DNA of 42,143 bases from Bradyrhizobiaceae bacterium (GTDB taxonomy: Bacteria > Bacteroidota > Ignavibacteria > Kapaibacteriales > Kapaibacteriaceae), in contig JAGFIZ010000082.1 in assembly GCA_024103135.1 (NCBI GenBank), positions 1 to 42,143 on the forward strand, read 5' to 3'. The notes under the pieces were generated by a model. The model worked only from the letters and a program-made list of their open reading frames with translations. It was not told the origin of the DNA and did not search any database. This document shows, one piece after another, positions 35,517 to 42,143 of this stretch. Within the stretch, counting starts at the first letter, position 1. Each line of letters begins with the position of its first letter. The translations under genes and the position numbers were made by a program.

Positions 35517-37559
35517 CTAGCGGCTGGCTGGCTCGTACCGACTGAACTTCATGGTGTATGAAGCTCGTCCCTGGGTTATCGAGCGCAGCTGGGTAACGTA
35601 CCCGAACAACTTCGATAATGGTACCAGGGCGGTAACCACCTGGAGGATGTCTCGGGTTTGAATACCTTCGATCCTCCCCATCCTTGCACTGAGATCAGCA
35701 ATAACATCGCCGACGTATTCTTCTGGCGTCACCACATCAACTTCGAAGACGGGTTCCATGAGCATAGGACTAGCCTTGCGCACGGCTTCTCGTGCTGCGA
35801 TCGATGCTGCAACGGCATAGGCCGTTTCGGTGGCATCCTCTTCGTTATACGCCGCATCGGTCAGGACTGCCATAATATCAATCATGGGGTATCCTGCGAC
35901 GGGACCTACCTTGAGGGCTTCCAAAGCCCCCTTCATGACGCTCTTCGCGTACGGCTCTGGAAGTGCCTCTTCACTGAGTTCATTCTTGAACTCGAGACCT
36001 TTTCCAGCGTCGTTCGGACGAACTTCTACCGTTACTTGTCCGAATTGGTTCTTCCCTGCTATGCTGCGAACAAATTCGCCAAACCCGCTAGCTGGGGAAG
36101 AGACCGTTTCTCGAAAGGCTACCTGGGGTTTTCCAACCTTGACAGGTACGTTAAACTCTCTGTTCAGGCGGTCGGCAAGAATTTCAAGATGAAGCTCGCC
36201 AACACCGCTGATGATGATCTGCCCGGTCTCTGGATCGGTGAAGAACCTAAAGGTCGGGTCTTCGTCCATGAGCCGCTGCAGGGCATCGAGGAGCCGATCC
36301 TGATCGGCTAGGGTCCGCACCTCGATGGCCTGATTGATCACAGGTTCTGCAAACTGAATGGGCTCAAGCAAAATGGGATGCTTGGCCTCGGCTAACGTAT
36401 CGCCTGTTCTGGTAAACCGTAGTCCTGGAATTGCAATGATGTCGCCAGCAAACACCTCGTCCAACTCTTCCCGCTTGTTGGCAGACATGCGAAGGATCTT
36501 TCCTACTCTCTCCTTCTTGTCCTGTCCAACGTTCAGCACCTGCATGCCGGTCTTGAGGGTGCCGGAGTAGATGCGGACGAAGGTGAGACGGCCTACGAAG
36601 GGATCGGTGAGTACCTTGAAGGCAAGTCCGCTAAAGGGGGCATCGTCGGCTGGTGGCCTGGTCTCTTCCTTGTCGGGGTTGCTCACGTTATGTCCGTGAA
36701 CATGGCCTACGTCAAGGGGCGATGGCAGGTAGGCGATGACGGCATCAAGTAACTGCTGTACGCCTTTATTCCTGAGCGACGACCCGCATAACACGGGGTT
36801 GATGTGGCTGTGAAGGGTGGCATGCCGTAAGGCGCGGACAAGTTCTGCTTCGTTGATCTGCTCGCCTGCCAGATATCGCTCCAGTAGAGAGTCATCGACT
36901 TCGACGATGGCCTCGACCATGGTCTCACGTGCCTGCTTGGCTTCGGCAACCAACTCGTCGGGAATGGCTACGATTTCAAAGACGCTTCCGTCCTCCTGAT
37001 CAAACCGTATTGCCTGCATCCGCACAAGGTCAACGACGCCTTCAAATTCTGCTTCACTGCCCCATGGTATCTGGATGGCCACGGGTCTAGCTCCAAGGCG
37101 ACTCTTCATCATCTCGAGTACTCGTTGGAAATTGGCTCCAGGCCTGTCCATCTTGTTCACAAACGCAATGCGGGGAACCTGATACTCATTGGCTTGGTGC
37201 CATACGGTCTCGCTCTGCGGCTCTACGCCGGCGACGGCACAGAAGAGGGCGATGGACCCGTCCAGAACGCGCAACGAGCGCTGTACTTCGGCGGTAAAGT
37301 CTACGTGCCCCGGTGTGTCGATGATGTTGATGACGTGATCGTGCCACTGACAGCTGACGGCTGCCGAGGTAATCGTAATACCTCGTTCCTTCTCTTGCTC
37401 CATGTAGTCCGTAAAGGCCGTGCCTTCATGAACTTCACCCATGCGATGCAAGACTCCAGTGTAGTACAGTATCCGCTCCGTAGTTGTAGTCTTACCAGCA
37501 TCGATGTGTGCCATGATGCCGATGTTTCTCACGTGGTCTATAGCGACGGTGCGGGACAT
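35517..37559 (-). CDS. fusA: Elongation factor G
   Basis: The 680-residue translocase GTPase has G1 AHIDAGKT (17-24), [25 protein letters not shown] and the GSSLRNKG G5-like region, followed by domains II-V ([50 protein letters not shown]). It is slightly short for EF-G (usual about 690-705). The segment after the GVVDL motif reads [16 protein letters not shown], unlike the common form with a conserved tryptophan. It lies in the standard rpsL-rpsG-fusA-tuf order, so it is the main EF-G. Confidence 0.96.
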   Translation of the reverse strand: MSRTVAIDHVRNIGIMAHIDAGKTTTTERILYYTGVLHRMGEVHEGTAFTDYMEQEKERGITITSAAVSCQWHDHVINIIDTPGHVDFTAEVQRSLRVLDGSIALFCAVAGVEPQSETVWHQANEYQVPRIAFVNKMDRPGANFQRVLEMMKSRLGARPVAIQIPWGSEAEFEGVVDLVRMQAIRFDQEDGSVFEIVAIPDELVAEAKQARETMVEAIVEVDDSLLERYLAGEQINEAELVRALRHATLHSHINPVLCGSSLRNKGVQQLLDAVIAYLPSPLDVGHVHGHNVSNPDKEETRPPADDAPFSGLAFKVLTDPFVGRLTFVRIYSGTLKTGMQVLNVGQDKKERVGKILRMSANKREELDEVFAGDIIAIPGLRFTRTGDTLAEAKHPILLEPIQFAEPVINQAIEVRTLADQDRLLDALQRLMDEDPTFRFFTDPETGQIIISGVGELHLEILADRLNREFNVPVKVGKPQVAFRETVSSPASGFGEFVRSIAGKNQFGQVTVEVRPNDAGKGLEFKNELSEEALPEPYAKSVMKGALEALKVGPVAGYPMIDIMAVLTDAAYNEEDATETAYAVAASIAAREAVRKASPMLMEPVFEVDVVTPEEYVGDVIADLSARMGRIEGIQTRDILQVVTALVPLSKLFGYVTQLRSITQGRASYTMKFSRYEPASR

Positions 37560-37609
37560 GTACTGTCGGTCAATAAAACGCCAGGTGTGTCAAAGAACGT
37601 GCTGGTACC

Positions 37610-38077
37610 TTACCAGCGGAAATGTGAGAAGGCACGGTTGGCATCAGCCATGCGGTGCATTTCGTCGCGCCGCCTGATTGCTCCACCTTCGCCTGCTGCT
37701 GCAGCCATGATTTCATTGGCCAACTTGCTGGCCATGGTACGCTCACGGCGTTCACTTGCAAACTTCTTGATCCAACGGATGGCAAGGGCAATACGACGCT
37801 CTTCACGTACCTCCATCGGTACCTGATACGTTGCACCGCCTACCCTGCGTGGACGGATTTCGATTGATGGTCCAACATTCTGCATGGCCTTGCGGAATAC
37901 CTCCAATGGGTCTTCCTTCGTCTTGTCGGCCACAATGCTGAAAGCCTCATAAACGATTGACCGAGCGGTGGCCTTCTTGCCTTGCTCCATGATGTTGTTG
38001 ACGAATTTGGCCAACGTCACATCGTTGTACCGTGGATCCGCCATTGTTCTACGTTTGTCTGAACGTTTCTTACGCAT
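37610..38077 (-). CDS. rpsG: 30S ribosomal protein S7
   Basis: The 155-residue protein has DPRYNDVTLAKFVNNIMEQG, the GPSIEIRPRRVGGATYQVP signature and LANEIMAAAAGEGGAIRRRD. It organises the 30S head. A 50-base gap separates it from fusA and 12 bases from rpsL. Confidence 0.98.
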   Translation of the reverse strand: MRKKRSDKRRTMADPRYNDVTLAKFVNNIMEQGKKATARSIVYEAFSIVADKTKEDPLEVFRKAMQNVGPSIEIRPRRVGGATYQVPMEVREERRIALAIRWIKKFASERRERTMASKLANEIMAAAAGEGGAIRRRDEMHRMADANRAFSHFRW

Positions 38078-38089
38078 GGTGTTTTCCCT

Positions 38090-38497
38090 TTACTTCTTGC
38101 CCTTACCTGCTGCTGGTGCTGCACCGGCCTTCGGCTTCTTGGCACCGTACTTGGACCGACCCTGCATGCGCTTGGCTACGCCCTGCGTGTCGGCTGCACC
38201 ACGAACAATGTGATAACGCACACCCGGTAGGTCCTTCACACGACCACCGCGAATGATCACGATGCTGTGCTCCTGCAGGTTGTGGCCTTCCCCCGGAATG
38301 TATGCCGATACCTCGATGCCGTTCGACAACCGCACACGGGCTACCTTGCGGAGCGCTGAGTTTGGCTTCTTAGGCGTGGTAGTGTACACGCGGGTACATA
38401 CCCCACGCTTTTGTGGACAGCTCTGGAGCGCCGGAGACTTACTCTTCTCCGTTACTACCTTGCGTCCATTGCGGACAAGTTGGCTAATCGTTGGCAT
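38090..38497 (-). CDS. rpsL: 30S ribosomal protein S12
   Basis: The 135-residue decoding-centre protein starts [13 protein letters not shown] and has [19 protein letters not shown] and [20 protein letters not shown]; the lysines where streptomycin-resistance changes occur are wild-type (KKPNSA). A short Ala/Lys tail ([15 protein letters not shown]) extends the C terminus. It is the first gene of the str block. Confidence 0.98.
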   Translation of the reverse strand: MPTISQLVRNGRKVVTEKSKSPALQSCPQKRGVCTRVYTTTPKKPNSALRKVARVRLSNGIEVSAYIPGEGHNLQEHSIVIIRGGRVKDLPGVRYHIVRGAADTQGVAKRMQGRSKYGAKKPKAGAAPAAGKGKK

Positions 38498-38580
38498 TCG
38501 TCAGGGCCTGCGGTAAATCAGGTAATTCAGTTTGTAGACAGATAATGGCACGAAGGACACCTCCGCACCAGTAGAGCCAG

Positions 38581-38612
38581 CAAAAATAAGCGCTGAAGGT
38601 ATTTCTTGCAAA
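38581..38612 (-). promoter_or_regulatory. Promoter of the str operon (rpsL)
   Basis: On the minus strand TTTG (38612-38609), 20 bases, then TATTTTTG (38588-38581) match the Bacteroidota consensus TTTG-N19-21-TAnnTTTG exactly. Transcription would start near 38574, about 77 bases before ATG 38497. It is the best promoter match in the window. Confidence 0.72.
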
Positions 38613-38923
38613 TGGGGTGTGGGAGGGGGCTAGGGAGTGCACGTCTGTGTCACCTTGGTAACTCGATGTTGTCGGTTCAGTCTAAGTACGTGGGTTACAT
38701 CAAGGATACAATTGGATATTGTACCGACGCCGTAGTTAGTTAGGCGCTAACGGCAGTGAGTCAACAATGCATATTCGGCGCACGGCAATATCGTACTACG
38801 TCCGGCGATGGCGTGGAATCACGGTGTTATAGCCAATCCTCAAGAGCTGGGCCTCATCGCTCCTTAACTGTGCCAATTTACTGTTGTTTGCATTAACGGG
38901 ACAGACTTCGTGGTGTATCGTTA
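38613..38923. other. Non-coding spacer between the str promoter and the propeller gene
   Basis: I see no gene in this 311-base stretch. It holds one AGGGGGCT octamer at 38624-38631 and a bulged hairpin around 38730-38755 (GCCGTAG ... CTAACGGC) without a T-run, which may mark the 3' end of the gene that stops at 38924. No further promoter match was found. Confidence 0.4.
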
Positions 38924-41167
38924 TCATCGGATGACGTGCAGACTTCGCGACTCTACATGCCCCCTATTCCTGACAACAAGTAGGTAGCTGCCATTGGGAA
39001 CATCACTTAGGTCTGCGTTGAGCGACATACTGAGTTGATCTGGTCGCCAAGATTCTGTTATTGGGATCGAAAGCATCTCGCGACCAAGCATGTCAACTAT
39101 CGTAAGGCGGGTTCCATTCAGGTCGGCACTGACATTCTTGCCTAGCGTGACCGTAACCGCATTGGAACAGGGGTTGGGATACACAGTTTGAAAAAACACA
39201 TGGCTGACTGCGAGATCTTCTACACTAGTCTGAACAGGTTTGGGTATGAGTGCCAATCTGCGCGAACTAAGCGCCACGAGTATAGAATCGTGATATGTGC
39301 CGACCACAATACGCTGTAGATCAGGTAACACCCCCAGCAACTTGGTGGCGTATCGGTTTATTGCTCCTGTTCTAGGGGAGAAGGTCCATAAAGTGTCGCC
39401 CGTAAACATTACAGCCAGATCTTCAGACAGAACTATCGGCACCATGTACTTAATCCGTTCATCACTAGAAAAATCTACAACGCGATTCTCTAACGTCTCC
39501 AAGTTCAGAGTGACCATCCCGACAACGAATTGGTAGTTGGAACTTACTCTGGTGAACACAAGATTGTTGCCAAACACACCCGAAAACTGCAATGGATCTT
39601 CCATATTCTCGGGCAATGGTAGCTCCTTAAGCTCGAGCCCGTTTGGAACCCTCTCGGCAAGTAACACTCTCCCTGTGATTTCCTGCACAATGACCTTGTT
39701 GGGGTCACCTGTGGGAATGATCGGATTCTTCAGGTATATGTTTGCCGAAGCCGAGTCTTTGATGCATCCATTGGGTGAGACTACGCTTACTTGATTGGAA
39801 CCGATGGTCCATACACTTGTGTCACCAGAGTACACCCAACCTGTAGAAACAACGTTTGGTCCAACCTCGCAACTATTCAAGAGCTCGCCGGCTTTGCTGA
39901 CGGTGTGAAGCTTGTTCGACTCTGCCACTACATAACCAGCCCCGAGGTTCGCAGCGAATGAGCATGCCGCAACCTTGTCAGCGAACTTCACTGTGGTGCT
40001 GCTTTCCCACTTCCTCACGTCATCTGAAGAGGCAACAGTTAGTGATGAGTCTTCGTTTGACCGACCGGTTGTGATGATACCCGTCAAGTCAACCTGCAAC
40101 GACCCCCACGCTCCAAAAGAACTCTCTTTGCGTTTAGCTTCGTGGATGATAGTACTGGAATCGCTAAGCCGATAATAGCCGTGCCGTCCAGCTATAATGG
40201 CCTTATCACCGCTCATTGCAATCTGTTGAACATTGCTATTGGACTTTATCTGCAAGTCGTAACTATCCTCAAACTGACCTGATTGAATGTCATATCTGAT
40301 GATGTAGTGTTTGTCAGCTTCACCAACTGCCGAGGAACCGTGCATGACTAGTTGAGCTTGGTTGCCGTCTACGCAAACGTCAGAAACCGTCACTCGCGTT
40401 GACGGCTTTGCTGTGAAATCATTCAAGACAAAGTCGGGTCGCCAAATCATGCCTATGAGGTTGTGATCAAACAGCGCACATCGGGAGTATTGCGTCAACA
40501 AAACCAGGTTGCCGAGCGGCACAATACTCTGTACTGGGTCCTGACCTGCATATGCACTATCCAGCTTTACATAGGCATCACCTTCACGAACGTAACGATA
40601 GACGGTCCCAAGTGTCGTTCCAATTATAATCGTATCACTGTGCCGGCACATCAGCGCTGTTACGTTGCTCGGAATGTCTATGAAAGAGAGCTCTCTCTCA
40701 TTGCCTTTGGCAACTTCAATCTCTGATACTCCGAAGGTTCCACTTACTAGGGCTTTGCCAGACAGTAGCACGGCATCGGTATAGTTCCGACTGGTATTGC
40801 CTAATCGCGCAACGTTCCTCAGCGAATCGACCTTGTACAACGATCCATCCTCGCACAAGGCGAGGATGGATGCTGACGAGTCATCAATCATGAGTTTACG
40901 TATCCACGACCTGAGAGGAAGTTGCGCAATAAGAACTTCTTCTCCCGTTTGCATGTCCATTGCCGTTATGCGACCGTCTTCGCGACCAACGACCCAATGA
41001 TTGTCGACTCGCTGAACATCCACAATCTCAACTACTGAGTCGACTACCGGAATCCACGATTCGACGGCTATTGTGTCGATCACTTTAGCTTCTGCACCGT
41101 AGGTCAGCAGCACCAGAAAAAGCAGAGCTGCGGTCAGCTCAATACTCACAATACGACAGCTACGCAT
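38924..41167 (-). CDS. Large secreted propeller-like protein with T9SS sorting domain
   Basis: The 747-residue protein has a signal peptide (MRSCRIVSIELTAALLFLVLL ending at GAEA) and a long region of repeated beta-strand units (e.g. DNHWVVGREDGRITAMDMQTGEEV, in two blocks, and TIIIGTTLGTVYRYV) of the quinoprotein/WD40-like kind. The last about 85 residues start YPNPCSNAVTVTL and contain IVDMLGREML and NGSYLLVVRN, a type A T9SS domain. ATG 41167 is chosen because GGAGG lies four bases before it; an earlier in-frame ATG at 41197 gives a poor leader. No function beyond an exported scaffold or sensor is claimed. It follows the cysteine-rich gene after 35 bases, so both are likely one transcript. 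Confidence 0.83.
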   Translation of the reverse strand: MRSCRIVSIELTAALLFLVLLTYGAEAKVIDTIAVESWIPVVDSVVEIVDVQRVDNHWVVGREDGRITAMDMQTGEEVLIAQLPLRSWIRKLMIDDSSASILALCEDGSLYKVDSLRNVARLGNTSRNYTDAVLLSGKALVSGTFGVSEIEVAKGNERELSFIDIPSNVTALMCRHSDTIIIGTTLGTVYRYVREGDAYVKLDSAYAGQDPVQSIVPLGNLVLLTQYSRCALFDHNLIGMIWRPDFVLNDFTAKPSTRVTVSDVCVDGNQAQLVMHGSSAVGEADKHYIIRYDIQSGQFEDSYDLQIKSNSNVQQIAMSGDKAIIAGRHGYYRLSDSSTIIHEAKRKESSFGAWGSLQVDLTGIITTGRSNEDSSLTVASSDDVRKWESSTTVKFADKVAACSFAANLGAGYVVAESNKLHTVSKAGELLNSCEVGPNVVSTGWVYSGDTSVWTIGSNQVSVVSPNGCIKDSASANIYLKNPIIPTGDPNKVIVQEITGRVLLAERVPNGLELKELPLPENMEDPLQFSGVFGNNLVFTRVSSNYQFVVGMVTLNLETLENRVVDFSSDERIKYMVPIVLSEDLAVMFTGDTLWTFSPRTGAINRYATKLLGVLPDLQRIVVGTYHDSILVALSSRRLALIPKPVQTSVEDLAVSHVFFQTVYPNPCSNAVTVTLGKNVSADLNGTRLTIVDMLGREMLSIPITESWRPDQLSMSLNADLSDVPNGSYLLVVRNRGHVESRSLHVIR

Positions 41168-41202
41168 AACACCTCCGACGTTACTTCCAGAAACCAAACA
41201 TA

Positions 41203-41895
41203 TTACGGTTGATATCGCATTGGACTACATGCTGGTATTGTACAACCGGTAGGCGGACATGGTCCAGGGCTAACAGTGCTTTCACAATCAAAGTACAACA
41301 CGGGTATTCCTTCGTTGCACGGATCGTTTTCTTGTGAAACACAAGCATGACAGGTTTGCGAACACAGGTTTTCTGCACACGGGAACCAGGTCCGTACCTT
41401 GACATTCTGAAGCACTCCGTTCACTTCTCGCTGTTCAAACATTTCCACGTAGGTTCCACAGGATCCAGCAAACTTTTGAACAGTCCAAGCAATCATATTG
41501 GGGCAGTTTGGTATAGTTCCACCTCCAGGAGCCACAATTGGAAACTGCTCCAGGATAATTATCTCGACACCACGGTTGATAACGTCACCTAGGATACTCG
41601 AAGGTGTCCCTGGTGAAAGATCCCAGCAGTCACCTACCAATGCTATTCCGGTAACATTGATTTTTCCTGCTTTTATACAAGCGTAGATTTCAGCTTCGCA
41701 GCATGAACCGTTCCAACCATACTTGAAGGTTCTAACCACCTGCGTCCATGTTGCGTCGGGACAAGGTGGAGGTGTCACCGCCCAAACGGCAGTAGGCGAT
41801 AAAATGAACGTGCTCAATGACACTACACCAACAAGTACAATACGTCCAATCGGCTCAGCTAGACAACTGAGCCAGGTATTGATTCTTCGTTTCAT
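41203..41895 (-). CDS. Cysteine-rich exported protein of unknown function
   Basis: I do not recognise the family. The 230-residue protein has a signal peptide (MKRRINTWL, hydrophobic about 18-36, ending AVWA) and then 16 cysteines in about 190 residues, many in short pairs (GSCCEAE, LCSQTCHACVS, GPCPPTGCTIPAC). The even number and export signal suggest eight disulfides and an extracellular or periplasmic site. It has no T9SS C-terminal domain. It lies upstream of the 747-residue propeller gene in the same direction, and a 12-G run lies 73 bases before its start codon. A stretch GVEIIILEQFPIV and the low charge suggest a compact domain in the middle. Confidence 0.72.
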   Translation of the reverse strand: MKRRINTWLSCLAEPIGRIVLVGVVSLSTFILSPTAVWAVTPPPCPDATWTQVVRTFKYGWNGSCCEAEIYACIKAGKINVTGIALVGDCWDLSPGTPSSILGDVINRGVEIIILEQFPIVAPGGGTIPNCPNMIAWTVQKFAGSCGTYVEMFEQREVNGVLQNVKVRTWFPCAENLCSQTCHACVSQENDPCNEGIPVLYFDCESTVSPGPCPPTGCTIPACSPMRYQP

Positions 41896-41967
41896 AATTG
41901 AATTTCAATCCTAAGCGTGGAAGAAAGTGTTACGACTCAGGCCTGAATCAACGTAAATCTACGTAAT

Positions 41968-41979
41968 GGGGGGGGGGGG
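41968..41979. repeat. Homopolymer of 12 G upstream of the cysteine-rich gene
   Basis: Twelve consecutive G on the plus strand (12 C in the direction of the gene) lie 73 bases before ATG 41895, after TAAT and before AGAAGAG. Long G:C homopolymers are slippage-prone and in other bacteria change promoter spacing. The run may also be of uncertain length because of sequencing. Confidence 0.8.
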
Positions 41980-42069
41980 AGAAGAGTATTTTTTGAGTTT
42001 GCCTGTCTCGCCCGCCCAAAGAGTAAATGCTCGCCTCGTGGTCCTCAGAATCACCTGCCTTTCCTCATA

Positions 42070-42077
42070 CAAATGTA
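42070..42077 (-). promoter_or_regulatory. Possible -7 element in the upstream region of the cysteine-rich gene
   Basis: TACATTTG on the minus strand matches TAnnTTTG, but I see no TTG/TTTG 19-21 bases further upstream. If used, the leader would be about 170 bases and would include the 12-G tract. No gene was found in 41980-42143, which otherwise ends in CCACC-rich sequence. Confidence 0.3.
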
Positions 42078-42143
42078 CTGCTGTCTGCCATTGGTCTACG
42101 CCCACTCACCACCCTCCCACTATAACAACCACCACCAACACAA

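Noticed and set aside
38730-38755. Possible terminator hairpin before 38924
   Set aside because: The stem has a bulge and no T-run follows; noted only as a weak structure.

Overview
The window looks like chromosome from a Bacteroidota/Chlorobiota-type (FCB group) bacterium, most like Candidatus Kapabacteria. The evidence is: (i) secreted proteins ending in type IX secretion (T9SS) C-terminal sorting domains; (ii) promoters of the Bacteroidota type, TTG/TTTG-N19-21-TAnnTTTG, in front of the truncated-globin, tuf and rpsL genes; (iii) an arginine route using the ArgF' (N-acyl-ornithine) carbamoyltransferase; and (iv) zinc-free forms of ribosomal proteins L36 and S14. Base composition is near 50% GC by eye. 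The taxon is an inference.

Layout. 1-2.2 kb: short GC-rich palindromic repeats flank a secreted RCC1-repeat protein. 2.3-3.2 kb: a group III truncated haemoglobin sits one base before an Rrf2 regulator with three cysteines, a likely nitric-oxide response pair. 3.2-5.8 kb (minus): a class V aminotransferase with an export-like leader, and a BNR-repeat secreted protein cut from its T9SS tail by an in-frame TAG. 5.8-8.3 kb (plus): a SurA/PpiD-like periplasmic chaperone and a YihX-like HAD phosphatase. 8.36-10.5 kb: a cobalamin riboswitch precedes a secreted beta-propeller protein (BtuG-like by architecture and control) and a membrane PAP2 phosphatase.

10.4-19.6 kb (minus): one tightly overlapping run engB-purE-GNAT-argG-argC-argD-argF'-argB-argE-argH. 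It can convert glutamate to arginine through acylated intermediates: acylation, kinase, reductase, aminotransferase, carbamoylation of N-acyl-ornithine, deacylation, argininosuccinate synthesis and cleavage. 19.6-38.5 kb (minus): a nearly complete str-S10-spc-alpha block, rpsL-rpsG-fusA-tuf-rpsJ through secY-map-infA-rpmJ-rpsM-rpsK-rpoA-rplQ, from which rpsD is absent. Terminator-like hairpins follow tuf and rplQ. A promoter precedes rpsL and another lies between fusA and tuf.

38.9-42.1 kb (minus): a large secreted propeller-like protein with a T9SS tail and, upstream of it, a cysteine-rich exported protein of unknown function with a 12-G tract in its upstream region. No tRNA, rRNA, CRISPR array, transposase or phage gene was recognised. 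The most interesting points are the riboswitch-controlled propeller/PAP2 pair, the interrupted T9SS tail, the unusual ArgB insertion and ArgF' specificity residue, the missing rpsD, the long acidic L17 tail and the poly-G tract.
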